A DNA stretch of 64,000 nucleotides from Pseudomonas syringae KCTC 12500 (GCF_000507185.2 NZ_AYTM02000002.1:3755501-3819500); one strand, 5' to 3'. Numbered from the stretch's first letter, positions 10,983 through 22,384 are shown. Program-made: numbers and translations. The notes: generated by a model not told the origin, from the letters alone.

Positions 10983-12107
10983 TTAACCGCGGAAGTAACG
11001 TTGCGCAACGAAAGGCATTTTTGCGACGAGCATGGGCACTCTCTTGCCGCGCACCAACGCCCACACAGGTGTGTTCAGCGCCGTGTAATCGTTAGGCAGA
11101 TAACCCATGGCCAGCGGGCCAGCCAGCGAAGGGCCAAAACCGCCGCTGCATACCGTACCGATAACAGTGCCTTGTTCATCGACGATCTGTGTACCTTCAC
11201 GCACGGGCGTGCGCTCTTGGGGGAGCAGGCCGACTCGCTTCTTGCTAACGCCGTTCTGTTGCTGGGCAAAGATTCGCTCGGCTCCAGGAAAGCCGCCTGC
11301 ACGCGCACCGTCGGCACGACGCACTTTGGAAATGGCCCATAACAGGCTGGCCTCGATCGGCGAGGTCTGCGTGTCCATATCATGGCCGTACAGGCACAGA
11401 CCGGCTTCCAGCCGCAGCGAGTCACGTGCGCCCAGGCCGATCGGGGCCACTTCCGGTTCTTCCAGCAGGCGGCGCGCCAAGGCCTCAGCCTGTTCGGCAG
11501 GTACTGAAATTTCATAGCCGTCTTCGCCGGTATAGCCCGAGCGACTGACGTAGCATTTGACGCCGAGCAGCGTGACGCTGGCGAACTGCATGAAGGTCAT
11601 TTTGGCGACTTCCGGGGCGAGGCGTGCCAGCACGGTCACAGCGGCCGGCCCTTGCAGCGCGAGCAGGGCGCGTTCTTCAAACAGCGGTTCGATCTTGCAA
11701 TGTCCGGCCAGGTGCTTGCACAGGTGCGCCAGGTCCTGATCCTTGCAGGCTGCGTTGACCACCAGCATCAACTGGTCGTTGCCGAGGTTGGCAACCATCA
11801 GGTCATCGAGAATGCCGCCGTTCTCATCGGTGAACATCGCGTAACGCTGCATGCCGACCGGCAGGTCAATGATGTCCACCGGCACCAGGGCTTCCAGGGC
11901 CTTGGCGGCGTCTGCACCGGTAAGGCGAATCTGGCCCATGTGCGAAACATCGAACAGACCGGCCTGAGCGCGGGTGTGCAGGTGCTCTTTCATTACGCCA
12001 GCCGGGTATTGAACAGGCATGTCGTAACCGGCGAAGGGCACCATCTTCGCGCCGAGTTCGCGGTGCAGGGCATGCAGGGGAGTGGTCAGCAGTGATTCTG
12101 TGGACAT
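10983..12107 (-). CDS. gcvT: Glycine cleavage system aminomethyltransferase (T protein)
   Basis: The protein has 374 residues from the ATG at 12105-12107 (MSTESLLTTPLHALHRELGA), the standard GcvT length. It takes the aminomethyl group from the lipoyl arm of H protein, passes the methylene to tetrahydrofolate and releases ammonia. The conserved folate-domain segments MVPFAGYDMPVQY, LFDVSHMGQIRL and YTGEDGYEI are present. It lies 82 nt downstream of gcvP on the same strand. In P. aeruginosa glyA2 and sdaA intervene between gcvP2 and gcvT2; they are absent here. Confidence 0.95.
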   Translation of the reverse strand: MSTESLLTTPLHALHRELGAKMVPFAGYDMPVQYPAGVMKEHLHTRAQAGLFDVSHMGQIRLTGADAAKALEALVPVDIIDLPVGMQRYAMFTDENGGILDDLMVANLGNDQLMLVVNAACKDQDLAHLCKHLAGHCKIEPLFEERALLALQGPAAVTVLARLAPEVAKMTFMQFASVTLLGVKCYVSRSGYTGEDGYEISVPAEQAEALARRLLEEPEVAPIGLGARDSLRLEAGLCLYGHDMDTQTSPIEASLLWAISKVRRADGARAGGFPGAERIFAQQQNGVSKKRVGLLPQERTPVREGTQIVDEQGTVIGTVCSGGFGPSLAGPLAMGYLPNDYTALNTPVWALVRGKRVPMLVAKMPFVAQRYFRG

Positions 12108-12189
12108 GTTCGATTCCTTGTTTGAGCGGGCCGTGCCAATGGCATTACCTGTGCGCGCAGCGCGATCAGGCAATGCCAGGCGGTGGCTG

Positions 12190-15054
12190 TCACGCTTCCT
12201 GATAGTTCTCGATGGACGGGCAGGCGCAGACCAGGTTGCGGTCGCCGAAGACGTTGTCGACACGACCGACCGGAGGCCAGTACTTGTTCTCGATCAACGA
12301 ATCGACCGGGTACACCGCCTGTTCGCGGCTGTAAGGATGGCTCCACTGGCCGACGATTTCGGCAGCGGTGTGCGGCGCGTTTTTCAGCGGGTTGTCATCC
12401 TTGTCCAGGGTGCCGTTTTCAACCGCGCGGATTTCTTCGCGGATCTTGATCATGGCATCGCAGAAGCGGTCCAGTTCTTCTCTGGACTCACTCTCGGTCG
12501 GCTCGATCATCAGCGTCCCGGCGACCGGGAACGACATGGTCGGGGCATGGAAGCCGAAGTCGATCAGGCGCTTGGCCACGTCGTCGACGCTGATGCCGCT
12601 GCTGTCCTTGATCGGGCGCAGGTCGAGGATGCACTCGTGGGCGACCAGGCCGTTGCTGCCGGTGTAGAGCACAGGGTAATGCTCCTCCAGACGGCGCGAG
12701 ATGTAGTTGGCGTTGAGAATCGCCAGTTGCGAAGCGCGTTTGAGGCCGTCACCGCCCATCATGCGGATGTACATCCAGGTAATGGGCAGAATACTGGCGC
12801 TGCCGAACGGTGCTGCGCAGACTGCGCCTTCCTTGCGCTCCATGCGGGCATGGCCGGGCATGAACGGGGCGAGATGTGATTTCACGCCGATCGGGCCAAC
12901 GCCCGGGCCGCCACCGCCATGGGGGATACAGAAGGTCTTGTGCAGGTTGAGGTGCGACACGTCGCCGCCGAACTTGCCCGGTGCGCAGAGACCAACCATG
13001 GCGTTCATGTTTGCGCCATCGATGTAGACCTGGCCACCGTTGTCATGAACGATGCCGCAGATTTCGCGAATGCCTTCTTCGAACACGCCGTGGGTCGACG
13101 GGTAGGTGATCATGATCGCCGCCAACTGGTCCCGATGCTGAACGGCCTTGGCGCGCAGGTCTTCGATGTCGACGTTGCCGCGTGCATCACACGCGGTCAC
13201 CACGACGCGCATACCGGCCATGTTGGCAGTCGCCGGGTTGGTGCCGTGCGCCGAGGAAGGGATCAGGCAGATGTCGCGATGTTCGTCGCCACGGCTCTGG
13301 TGATAGGCGCGGATAGCCAGCAGACCGGCGTATTCACCCTGCGAGCCGGCGTTCGGCTGCAGCGAGATCGCGTCGTAACCTGTGGCGGCACAGAGCATGG
13401 CCTCCAGCTCATCGGTCAGTTGCTGATAACCGGCGCTTTGATCGGCCGGAGCAAACGGGTGCAGGTTGCCGAATTCGGCCCAGGTCACCGGGATCATTTC
13501 GCTGGCCGCGTTGAGCTTCATGGTGCACGAGCCAAGCGGAATCATGGTGCGATCCAGCGCCAGGTCCTTGTCGGCCAGCTTGCGCAGGTAGCGCATCAGC
13601 TCGGTTTCCGAGTGGTAGCGGTTGAACACCGGGTGACTGAGGATCGCCGTCTGACGCAGCAGCCCGGTCGGCAGGCGCGACTGTACGCTGTCTGCCAGTG
13701 CGGCGAAGTCCGGCAGGCTCTGGCCTTCGCCAGCGAAGATCGCCCACAGGGTTTCGACTGCCGACTGCGAGGTGGTCTCGTCCAGGGACAGACCCAGACG
13801 CTGCTCATCGATTTCGCGCAGATTGATGTGCCTGGCGCGTGCGGCGGCATGCAATGCAGCGGTTCTGCCGCCGGTGTGCAGGGTCAGGCTGTCGAAGAAA
13901 AATGCCTGCTCGGCCTTCAGGCCCAGCGTGCTCAGGCCTTCGGCAAGAATCGCGGTCAGTTGGTGAACGCGAGTGGCGATCTGTGTCAGGCCGCGCGGAC
14001 CATGGTAGACGGCGTACATGCTGGCGATGTTGGCCAGCAGCACCTGTGCAGTACAGATGTTGCTGGTGGCCTTCTCGCGACGAATATGCTGTTCGCGGGT
14101 CTGCATGGCCAGGCGCAGGGCCTGCTTGCCGTGACGGTCCACCGACACGCCGACCAGACGGCCCGGCATGTCACGCTTGAACGCATCGCGGGTCGAGAAG
14201 TAGGCCGCATGCGGGCCACCGAAGCCCAGCGGCACACCGAAGCGCTGGGCGCTACCGATTGCCACGTCAGCGCCGAATTCGCCTGGCGGGGTCAGCAGGG
14301 TAAGGGCCAGGAGGTCGGCAGCCACGGCGACCAGGGCGTTGGCCGCGTGGAAGCGTTCGACCAGTTCGCGGTAATCGAACACATCACCATTGCTGGCCGG
14401 GTATTGCAGCAGCGCGCCGAAGTAATCGCTGACATCGCCCAGCTCGTGCTCATCGGCCACGACCACGGTGATGCCCAACGGCTCGGCGCGAGTACGCAAC
14501 ACATCCAGGGTCTGCGGGTGGCAATGGCTGGACGCGAAAAACTGCTGGCTAGCCTTGTTTTTGCTCAAGCGTTTGCAAAAGGTCATTGCCTCCGCGGCTG
14601 CGGTGGCTTCGTCGAGCAGAGAGGCGTTGGCAATCGGCAGGCCGGTGAGGTCGCTGATCAGTGTCTGGAAATTGAGCAGTGATTCCAGGCGGCCCTGGGA
14701 AATCTCTGGCTGATAGGGTGTGTAAGCGGTGTACCAGGCCGGGTTTTCCAGCAGGTTGCGCAGAATCGGTGCTGGCGTATGGGTGTTGTAGTAACCCTGG
14801 CCGATGTAGGTCTTGAACAACTGGTTCTTGCTGGCGATCGCCTTGATGGACGCCAGCGCATCGGCTTCGCTTTGCCCGGCAGGCAGGTTCAGAACGCTGG
14901 TGCCCTTGATGCTTTCCGGAATGACACTTTCGCTCAGCGCATCAATGGAATCGAAACCCAGCGTTTGCAGCATGGCCTGCTCGTCGGCCGCACGCGGGCC
15001 AATGTGCCGGGCAATGAATTCGTTGGCAGTGGTCAGTTCAATACGGTCAGTCAT
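12190..15054 (-). CDS. gcvP: Glycine dehydrogenase, decarboxylating (P protein)
   Basis: This 954-residue PLP enzyme decarboxylates glycine and transfers the aminomethyl group to lipoylated H protein. The pyridoxal-binding lysine is in [20 protein letters not shown], in the C-terminal half, and the glycine-rich loop follows it. The two homologous halves typical of single-chain GcvP are present, and the length is normal. It starts 10 nt after gcvH, so the two are one transcript. Confidence 0.97.
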   Translation of the reverse strand: MTDRIELTTANEFIARHIGPRAADEQAMLQTLGFDSIDALSESVIPESIKGTSVLNLPAGQSEADALASIKAIASKNQLFKTYIGQGYYNTHTPAPILRNLLENPAWYTAYTPYQPEISQGRLESLLNFQTLISDLTGLPIANASLLDEATAAAEAMTFCKRLSKNKASQQFFASSHCHPQTLDVLRTRAEPLGITVVVADEHELGDVSDYFGALLQYPASNGDVFDYRELVERFHAANALVAVAADLLALTLLTPPGEFGADVAIGSAQRFGVPLGFGGPHAAYFSTRDAFKRDMPGRLVGVSVDRHGKQALRLAMQTREQHIRREKATSNICTAQVLLANIASMYAVYHGPRGLTQIATRVHQLTAILAEGLSTLGLKAEQAFFFDSLTLHTGGRTAALHAAARARHINLREIDEQRLGLSLDETTSQSAVETLWAIFAGEGQSLPDFAALADSVQSRLPTGLLRQTAILSHPVFNRYHSETELMRYLRKLADKDLALDRTMIPLGSCTMKLNAASEMIPVTWAEFGNLHPFAPADQSAGYQQLTDELEAMLCAATGYDAISLQPNAGSQGEYAGLLAIRAYHQSRGDEHRDICLIPSSAHGTNPATANMAGMRVVVTACDARGNVDIEDLRAKAVQHRDQLAAIMITYPSTHGVFEEGIREICGIVHDNGGQVYIDGANMNAMVGLCAPGKFGGDVSHLNLHKTFCIPHGGGGPGVGPIGVKSHLAPFMPGHARMERKEGAVCAAPFGSASILPITWMYIRMMGGDGLKRASQLAILNANYISRRLEEHYPVLYTGSNGLVAHECILDLRPIKDSSGISVDDVAKRLIDFGFHAPTMSFPVAGTLMIEPTESESREELDRFCDAMIKIREEIRAVENGTLDKDDNPLKNAPHTAAEIVGQWSHPYSREQAVYPVDSLIENKYWPPVGRVDNVFGDRNLVCACPSIENYQEA

Positions 15055-15064
15055 GGCGTGCTCC

Positions 15065-15448
15065 TCAGGCTTCGGCGTTGGCTTTGATCAGGCGGTCGTA
15101 GGCGTCCTGATCCAGCAGGCCGTGAATGGCGTTGGCGTCTTGTGGAATGAAGCGAAAGAACCAGCCCGCACCGAGGGCATCTTCATTGACCAGCTCGGGC
15201 GTGGCGTCGAGGGCGGAATTGACCTCGACGACTTCACCGTCCAGCGGCATGTTGATGCTGCTGGCAGCTTTCACCGATTCCACCACCGACACTTCAGCGT
15301 GTTGAGTGTAGGCCTGTAATTCCGGGAGCTGCACGAAGACCACATCGCCCAGCGATTCCTGCGCGTAGGGCGTAATGCCGACCGTAACGCTGCCGTCGGT
15401 TTCGGCACGCAGCCATTCGTGGTCAACGGTGAATCGCAAATCGCTCAT
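15065..15448 (-). CDS. gcvH: Glycine cleavage system H protein
   Basis: This 127-residue lipoyl carrier protein starts at the ATG at 15446-15448 ([14 protein letters not shown]), preceded by GAGGAG. The lipoylated lysine lies in [15 protein letters not shown], about residue 64. H protein shuttles the aminomethyl group between P, T and L proteins. It is the first gene of gcvH-gcvP-gcvT and sits behind a sigma-54 promoter with upstream activator-like sites. Confidence 0.96.
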   Translation of the reverse strand: MSDLRFTVDHEWLRAETDGSVTVGITPYAQESLGDVVFVQLPELQAYTQHAEVSVVESVKAASSINMPLDGEVVEVNSALDATPELVNEDALGAGWFFRFIPQDANAIHGLLDQDAYDRLIKANAEA

Positions 15449-15505
15449 ACAAACTCCTCGGAGAACAGGGCTCGCGCAGCACGCGAGCAATATGAGTTAT
15501 GACTT

Positions 15506-15521
15506 AGCAATTTAGCGGCCA
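15506..15521 (-). promoter_or_regulatory. Sigma-54 (-24/-12) promoter of gcvHPT
   Basis: The minus strand reads TGGCCGCTAAATTGCT, matching the RpoN consensus TGGCAC-N5-TTGCW with the invariant GG-N10-GC spacing. It lies about 60 nt upstream of the gcvH ATG. The nearby TyrR-type sigma-54 activator and the 18-bp sites further upstream support it. Confidence 0.75.
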
Positions 15522-15586
15522 TGTTTTATTTTTATAATTAAATCAATGGGTTGTGTGTTTTCTAGATGTGCCTGCCGATTCTGGCT

Positions 15587-15604
15587 GTAGCGAAATCGCT
15601 ACAG
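15587..15604 (-). promoter_or_regulatory. GcsR-like activator site, distal perfect dyad
   Basis: The plus strand reads TGTAGCGAAATCGCTACA, a dyad with 7-bp half-sites around a 4-bp centre. The architecture is that of the TGTAACG-N4-CGTTCCG site I recall for P. aeruginosa GcsR. It lies about 66 bp upstream of the -24 element. Confidence 0.55.
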
Positions 15605-15666
15605 TCTTCGGGTATTCGAAAATACCTGACTGATCAAGGCCTTGATACGTACGGAGTGAGGTGTTT

Positions 15667-15684
15667 TGGAGTGAAATCGTTACG
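15667..15684 (-). promoter_or_regulatory. GcsR-like activator site, tandem copy 1
   Basis: On the minus strand this reads CGTAACG-ATTT-CACTCCA, the same 7-4-7 layout as the other two sites. It starts 19 bp from the next copy, so the two lie close to two helical turns apart. Confidence 0.6.
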
Positions 15685-15685
15685 G

Positions 15686-15703
15686 TGGAGCGTTTTCGTT
15701 ACG
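15686..15703 (-). promoter_or_regulatory. GcsR-like activator site, tandem copy 2
   Basis: On the minus strand this reads CGTAACG-AAAA-CGCTCCA. It shares CGTAACG with copy 1. Together with the distal dyad it gives three upstream sites for the gcvH promoter. The rest of the 326-nt gap (15449-15774) is AT-rich near gcvH, with one small hairpin (15612-15627) and no gene. Confidence 0.6.
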
Positions 15704-15774
15704 TTCAGGTCTGAGTGATTGCATCTGACCAGTACTGGCTATCACCGCTAAACACAGCGGTAGCGCGTCGGCAG

Positions 15775-17892
15775 TTAACCGACGCGGCTTTCCGGTGAGC
15801 GTAAAAACGTCTCGAGCTCTTCAAGCGGTAATGGCTTGCTGATCAGATAGCCCTGGATTTGATCGCAATGGTTTTCGCGCAGGAACGCCAGTTGCTCGGG
15901 GGTTTCCACGCCCTCGGCGATCACCAGCAGGTCGAGGCTGTGAGCCAGTTCGATGATGGCTCTGGCGATGGCCGCGTCCTGTGGGTTGCTGGTCACTTCG
16001 CGGATGAATGCGATGTCGATTTTAAGCTTGTCGATAGGGAAGCGGCGCAGGTACGCCAGGCTTGAATAACCGGTGCCGAAATCGTCGATGGAAATACTCA
16101 CGCGACTGGCCCGCAGCGCCCCAAGAGTGGCGATGGTGTGCGCGGTGTTTTCCATCAACGAACTTTCTGTCAGCTCGACCTCAAGCCAGTGCGGCGCAAC
16201 ATTGTGTTTTTCGAGTGCCTGGCGGATGTCGGCGACCAGGCTGCTATTGGAAATCTGTTGCCCTGAGATGTTGACCGCGACCTGAAACGAGCCCAGCCCG
16301 GAGCGTTGCCAGCGCGCGATCTGGGCGCAGACACTGTCGACGACCCAGTTGCCGACTTCACCGATCAGGCCGAGGCTTTCCAGCACCGGGACAAATACCG
16401 CAGGCGAAACGCCTGGATGGCCAGGGCGTGGCCAGCGCAATAGCGCCTCAAGCCCGCATATGCGGTCATTGTTCAGGTCCAGCTTGGGTTGGTAGACGAT
16501 TTCGAAGGCCTGGTTGCGCACCGCTTCGCGCAGCGCGGCCTCAAGGTCCAGGCGGGCGGAAACGTCGGCGTTCATCTGCGGCGTATAGAACCGGTAGTTG
16601 TCCGGCCCGATCTTTCGCGCGCTGTTCATGGCGGTGTAGGCGTGCCTGATCAGTTCGCGCGAGTCTTCGCCGTCCTCCGGGTACAGGGCAATGCCGATGC
16701 TGGCGGTCATGACCAGGCTCTGGCCTTCTATGTGGAAAGGCACTCGCAATGCGTTGCGGATGCGCTCTAGCGTCTGCCGGGTACCCGCCTGTCCGTCACG
16801 CAGCATCAGAATCATGGCGAACTGATCGCCGTCCACGCGGCCAAGGGTATCGCTGGCATTCAGGCAGTTGGACAGTCGGCGGCTGACTTCCAGCAGCACC
16901 TCATCGCCCAGCACATGCCCCCAGGTTTCGTTGATATTCTTGAAATCGTCGAGATTGATCGTCAATGCCGCCAGCTTCCAGCGACTGATGGCCGCCTGGG
17001 TCATGCCCATTTGCAGGCTGGTAAAAAACAGGTCCCGATTGGGCAGGCCGGTCAGCGTGTCGTAGTGGGCCATGGTCAGCAGGCGTTGGTCGCTTTCCTT
17101 GCGCCGGGTGATGTCGCGCACGATACCGACGATGACCCAGTCCTCGCCGGTCCGGTAAGCCTGACGATGGATTTCCACCTCGACATCGCGGCCGCTCTTG
17201 TCGCGAATCTGGGTTTCCAGGGGCTCGCTGGGGCCTTTGCCGGCAATGATCCGGTCGTACACGACCTCAAGCTTTTCCATGGACGTTTCGCCCAGTTCGG
17301 CAGGCGTCTTGTGTGACAGCTCTTCGGCGGTGTAGCCCAGCAACTGGCAGGCCCGGCGGTTGAATTCGATGAGGCTCATGGTATTGCGGTTGATCAGGAA
17401 GATCGCGTCTTCGGAAGCGTCCATCACCGTGCGGAAACGCTCGAGATCGATGGTGCGCTGCTGCAATTGATCTTCGAGGATCAGGCTGTGGTTCTTCAGG
17501 TAATCGCCGAACGCCTTGAGGCGCAGCATATTACGCACGCGCAGCCACAGTTCGGCGCTGTCCACAGGCTTGTTGAGGTATTCCTCGGCGCCCGCTTCCA
17601 GTCCTGAAAGACGCGAGCTTTGGTCGTCGAGTGCCGAGAGCATGATGATCGGTATATTGGCGGTGTTCTTTTCGGTCTTGAGCTGGCTGGCGACTTCATA
17701 GCCGTCCATCCCCGGCATCATGATGTCCAGCAGGATCAGGTCGGGTGCCTGTCGTTTGATCATGGCCAGCGCCAGCTCGCCTGATTCCGCGGTCAGTGTC
17801 CGATAACCCTGGTTCTGCAAGAGCACCTCCAGCAGGTCCCGGACATGGACATCGTCATCGATAATCAGGATGGTCGCGGCGCTCTGGGTCAT
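15775..17892 (-). CDS. Response regulator with REC, PAS, GGDEF and EAL domains (probable c-di-GMP phosphodiesterase)
   Basis: In this 705-residue cytoplasmic protein, REC (residues 1-125) has phospho-acceptor Asp56 in ILLDIMMPGMDGYE. A PAS domain (about 150-265, starting FRTVMDASEDAIFLINRNT) is followed by GGDEF (about 275-440) and EAL (about 450-700). The GGDEF signature is degenerate (VDGDQF), so it is unlikely to make c-di-GMP. The EAL motif (LEALLRW) and DDFGTGYSS are intact, so phosphodiesterase activity is expected. It is the last gene of a three-gene operon, 9 nt after a CheY-like gene, and is probably phosphorylated by the kinase encoded first. Confidence 0.93.
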   Translation of the reverse strand: MTQSAATILIIDDDVHVRDLLEVLLQNQGYRTLTAESGELALAMIKRQAPDLILLDIMMPGMDGYEVASQLKTEKNTANIPIIMLSALDDQSSRLSGLEAGAEEYLNKPVDSAELWLRVRNMLRLKAFGDYLKNHSLILEDQLQQRTIDLERFRTVMDASEDAIFLINRNTMSLIEFNRRACQLLGYTAEELSHKTPAELGETSMEKLEVVYDRIIAGKGPSEPLETQIRDKSGRDVEVEIHRQAYRTGEDWVIVGIVRDITRRKESDQRLLTMAHYDTLTGLPNRDLFFTSLQMGMTQAAISRWKLAALTINLDDFKNINETWGHVLGDEVLLEVSRRLSNCLNASDTLGRVDGDQFAMILMLRDGQAGTRQTLERIRNALRVPFHIEGQSLVMTASIGIALYPEDGEDSRELIRHAYTAMNSARKIGPDNYRFYTPQMNADVSARLDLEAALREAVRNQAFEIVYQPKLDLNNDRICGLEALLRWPRPGHPGVSPAVFVPVLESLGLIGEVGNWVVDSVCAQIARWQRSGLGSFQVAVNISGQQISNSSLVADIRQALEKHNVAPHWLEVELTESSLMENTAHTIATLGALRASRVSISIDDFGTGYSSLAYLRRFPIDKLKIDIAFIREVTSNPQDAAIARAIIELAHSLDLLVIAEGVETPEQLAFLRENHCDQIQGYLISKPLPLEELETFLRSPESRVG

Positions 17893-17901
17893 ATCGAATG
17901 C

Positions 17902-18275
17902 TCAGGTAATGGGCTGTTGAGGCAGATTTTTTTCCAGCAGTGTGTCGATGACCCTGTACAACTCCTTGTAGCGCAACGGCTTGATGACATAAGCGTTGCA
18001 GCCCGCCAGGCGGATCTTCTCTTTATCTTCCTTCATGGCCATCGCGGTCAGTGCGATCACCGGGATCGCAGCTGTGCCGGCGTCTTTCTTCAACAGCGAT
18101 GTGGCGGTCAGGCCGTCCATTTCCGGCAGATGGATATCCATCAGGATCAGGTCGGGCTGGCGCTCGCGAGCCAGTTTCAGGCCGCTTTCGGCATCGACGG
18201 CCGACAGCACAGCGTGTCCGGCGCTGGTCAGCAACAGCTCTGCCAGACGCATGTTCGCCGCATTGTCTTCAATGA

Positions 18276-18291
<16 letters not shown>
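17902..18291 (-). CDS. Single-domain CheY-like response regulator
   Basis: This 129-residue stand-alone receiver begins MAQILIIEDNAANMRLAELL. The phosphorylation site is Asp52 in LILMDIHLPEMDG, and the conserved Thr (ALTA) and Lys (IKPL) are present. There is no output domain. It overlaps the end of the upstream kinase gene by 16 nt and precedes the REC-PAS-GGDEF-EAL gene by 9 nt, so it probably relays or competes for phosphate within the operon. The sequence resembles the DivK group. Confidence 0.92.
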
Positions 18292-20006
<1,715 letters not shown>

Positions 20007-20038
20007 ATGACTTCCCGGTACTACCTGACCTTTTTGCC

Positions 20039-20081
20039 ATTACGGCCGTAATAACACTACGGACATCCATTCAAATGGATG
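20039..20081. promoter_or_regulatory. Two palindromes upstream of the histidine kinase operon
   Basis: ATTACGGCCGTAAT (20039-20052) is a perfect palindrome, and CATCCATT-CA-AATGGATG (20064-20081) is a dyad. They lie 33-75 nt upstream of the kinase start, in the 170-nt gap after gcsR. Neither has a U-tract, so operator sites are more likely than a terminator. No known regulator is assigned. Confidence 0.4.
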
Positions 20082-20176
20082 ATAAGAGGTTTATGGACGA
20101 TACCAGATCGTTATCGGCAGATTAGTTATTAAATGAAACTTTTCGGAATATATTTTCGAGACACGACATTAAGCGA

Positions 20177-21685
20177 CTAGCGCTTGTCGGGAATTCCATA
20201 TTTTCGAAGGCGATGAGCGATGGCGGTATGCGAAGTGTGCAGGCGATTGGCCAGTTGGCGAGTGGAAGGGTAGTCCGCGTAAAGCTTTTCCAGCAGATTC
20301 CGCTCAAAGGCTTCTACGGCATTTTCGAGGCTGTCTATCGAGCTGTCGTTCTGACGAGCCACGGCAGTACCGGCGATATCCAGGTCACCTATATCCACTT
20401 GAGTGTGTTCGCAGATGGCGGCCGCGCGAAAAATCACGTTTTGCAATTGCCGCACATTGCCTGGCCAGCGGTTGCCGAGCAGCGCAGGGTAGGTGCCGGG
20501 TGCCAGCCTGCAAACCGGGCGCTGAATCTGTGCGCAGGCCTGCTCCATGAAGTATCTGGCCAGCAACAGAATGTCCTGACCGCGCTCGCGCAACGGCGGA
20601 ACCTCTAGATTGAGGACGTTAAGGCGGTAGAACAGGTCCTCACGGAAGGTGCCTTCGCTGACCATTTTTTCCAGATCGCGGTGGGTGGCGCTGAGAATAC
20701 GCACATTGACCCGCACTTCGCGATCGCCCCCGACGCGCCGGAAGCTGCCATCGTTTAGGAAACGCAGCAGTTTGGCCTGCAGATAGGGTGACATTTCGCC
20801 GATTTCATCGAGAAATACGCTGCCCTGGTTGGCCAGTTCCATCAGCCCCGGTTTGCCGCCGCGTTGCGCTCCGGTAAAGGCCCCCGGGGCATAGCCGAAC
20901 AGTTCGCTTTCGGCGAGGTTTTCCGGCAGCGCTGCGCAGTTCAGAGCCAGGAAGGGTTCGCCGTGGCGAGCGCTGCTGGCATGACAGGCCCGGGCGACCA
21001 ACTCTTTGCCAGTGCCGGTCTCGCCCTGAATCAGCAGCGGGGCGTCCAGCGCCGCCACCCGTTGCGCTCGCGCCTTTAGGGTGCGGATAGCGGCTGATTC
21101 GCCGAGCAGGGCGTCGAAACCTTCGGCGTGATCATGGTGCAATGCCGACAGGCGTTCGCCGATTCGGCTGGGCAGGTACAGGGTAATCAGCGCGCCGGCT
21201 TCGGTGATGGGCGTGGCATCCAGCAGCAGCGCTTCACCGTTCAGGGTGATCTCGCGAAGCGGCAGGCGAAAGCCGTTTTCCAGCAACGCGACGTGCAGGC
21301 TGGGGTCGCTGAACAGCTCACCGATGGACTCGCCCGCCGGCTCCCGGCCAATCAGCGCGATGAGTGCCGGGTTGGCCAGCAGCACATGCCCGGCGCTGTC
21401 GAGTGCCAGTACCGGGTCGGTCATGGCGGCGAGCAACGCGTCCAGCTGCAGGTGGCGACGCTGCCCCGGAAGGATATCGACCACAGTGATCGCTTCCACG
21501 CCTCGGACCCGAAACAGCGCGTCCTTGAGCTCTTCGAGCATCTGATGGCTGAGCGTTGGCGCATCGATGTACACGTTGGGCGGCACCATCTCCACCGCAT
21601 CCAGATTCAGATTGCGTCCACCCAGAATCGCCAGCACTTCCTGGGTGATACCGACGCGGTCGATGAAGCTGACATGGATGCGCAT
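20177..21685 (-). CDS. gcsR: TyrR-type sigma-54-dependent activator, probable glycine regulator GcsR
   Basis: The protein has 502 residues from the ATG at 21683-21685 (MRIHVSFIDRVGITQEVLAI). An N-terminal ACT domain (1-75) and a PAS domain (about 85-190) precede the AAA+ domain (about 205-430), with Walker A GETGTGKE and the sigma-54 contact loop GAFTGA. A C-terminal helix-turn-helix (about 460-500) ends TSHTAIAHRLRKYGIPDKR. The layout is TyrR/PhhR-like, but the ACT segment differs from PhhR as I recall it. GcsR of P. aeruginosa has this layout and sits next to the glycine cleavage operon. Here gcvHPT lies 5 kb away, with a -24/-12 promoter and three matching sites. The symbol rests on this context. 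Confidence 0.75.
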   Translation of the reverse strand: MRIHVSFIDRVGITQEVLAILGGRNLNLDAVEMVPPNVYIDAPTLSHQMLEELKDALFRVRGVEAITVVDILPGQRRHLQLDALLAAMTDPVLALDSAGHVLLANPALIALIGREPAGESIGELFSDPSLHVALLENGFRLPLREITLNGEALLLDATPITEAGALITLYLPSRIGERLSALHHDHAEGFDALLGESAAIRTLKARAQRVAALDAPLLIQGETGTGKELVARACHASSARHGEPFLALNCAALPENLAESELFGYAPGAFTGAQRGGKPGLMELANQGSVFLDEIGEMSPYLQAKLLRFLNDGSFRRVGGDREVRVNVRILSATHRDLEKMVSEGTFREDLFYRLNVLNLEVPPLRERGQDILLLARYFMEQACAQIQRPVCRLAPGTYPALLGNRWPGNVRQLQNVIFRAAAICEHTQVDIGDLDIAGTAVARQNDSSIDSLENAVEAFERNLLEKLYADYPSTRQLANRLHTSHTAIAHRLRKYGIPDKR

Positions 21686-21793
21686 GAGGCGTTGACGGTT
21701 CGCGAATGAGAAGGCGGCAAGTATGCCTTGTGGTGACAGGTTTGGTGAAATCCGCTGGTGTACTTGCGCACGGCTATCGTTCTTCACGCTCCA

Positions 21794-21890
21794 GCGTGGG
21801 AATGCCGTTCTGGACGCTCCGCGTCATGGATTCACGACGCCCCGCACACTCAGGAGAGGACGCAGAGCGTCCAGAACGGCATACCCACGC
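21794..21890. repeat. REP-type palindromic element (long imperfect inverted repeat)
   Basis: The arm at 21794-21825 (GTGGGAATGCCGTTCTGGAC and on) is complementary, with few mismatches, to 21859-21890. It contains GACGCTCCGCGTC/GACGCAGAGCGTC cores and is followed by GTGGGCACGATGATC. The same core and tail recur at 36171-36200 and 36481-36534, which marks a dispersed family. It occupies most of the 244-nt gap between gcsR and the next gene. Confidence 0.8.
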
Positions 21891-21929
21891 GTGGGCACGA
21901 TGATCTTCTCCGGCCTCGACAGCGCTGGC

Positions 21930-22286
21930 TTACTCCAGATGCTCCGGCTTCACCGGGTCGCCTGACTTGGCGTGGAGTTTGTCGCGAATGTCCGCGAACA
22001 TTCGGTCGTAGTCCTTGTGCTGGGCGATGGGCAGTGCGGCCGAGTTGGGCAAGCCGTGCCTTATCGCGATGCGACTCGCGTCGTGGGCGAAGTTGAAGGC
22101 AAGGTCACGGGGAAGCTGGAATTGCTCTTCGAACGACTTGCCATTGATTTCGCCCTGCATGGTGAAGTGCATGGACGTGCCTTGTTTGGGATCTTCCTCC
22201 ACGTTGTAGCGCAAGTGGATGTCATAGCTGATATCCGACGGTTGAAGCGCCACGTGGGTGAGGTGCAGATGGCCTGGCTCGTACAT
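21930..22286 (-). CDS. DUF5064-type conserved hypothetical protein
   Basis: This 118-residue protein begins MYEPGHLHLTHVALQPSDIS. It is soluble, rich in His and acidic residues, with no signal peptide or membrane segment. A beta-rich first half (ISYDIHLRYNVEEDP, TSMHFTMQGEINGKSFEEQF) is followed by a helical tail. I recognise it as a family largely confined to pseudomonads, with no known role. It stands alone between a REP element and a DUF454 gene. Confidence 0.8.
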   Translation of the reverse strand: MYEPGHLHLTHVALQPSDISYDIHLRYNVEEDPKQGTSMHFTMQGEINGKSFEEQFQLPRDLAFNFAHDASRIAIRHGLPNSAALPIAQHKDYDRMFADIRDKLHAKSGDPVKPEHLE

Positions 22287-22384
22287 GAAGTGACTCCATC
22301 AAGGGGTGAGTGTGCTCAATCAGACACTGACCGCGACCGTACGGTTCAGCCTTGCGCAAGGTGCTGAGCACCGCATGCCTGTGC

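Noticed and set aside
12919..14682. 587-codon open frame opposite gcvP
   Set aside because: Antisense shadow; the gcvP frame has all catalytic motifs.
15653..15671. Possible fourth GcsR-like site (CGGAGTG half-site)
   Set aside because: Only one half matches and the spacing from the next site is 14 bp rather than 19.
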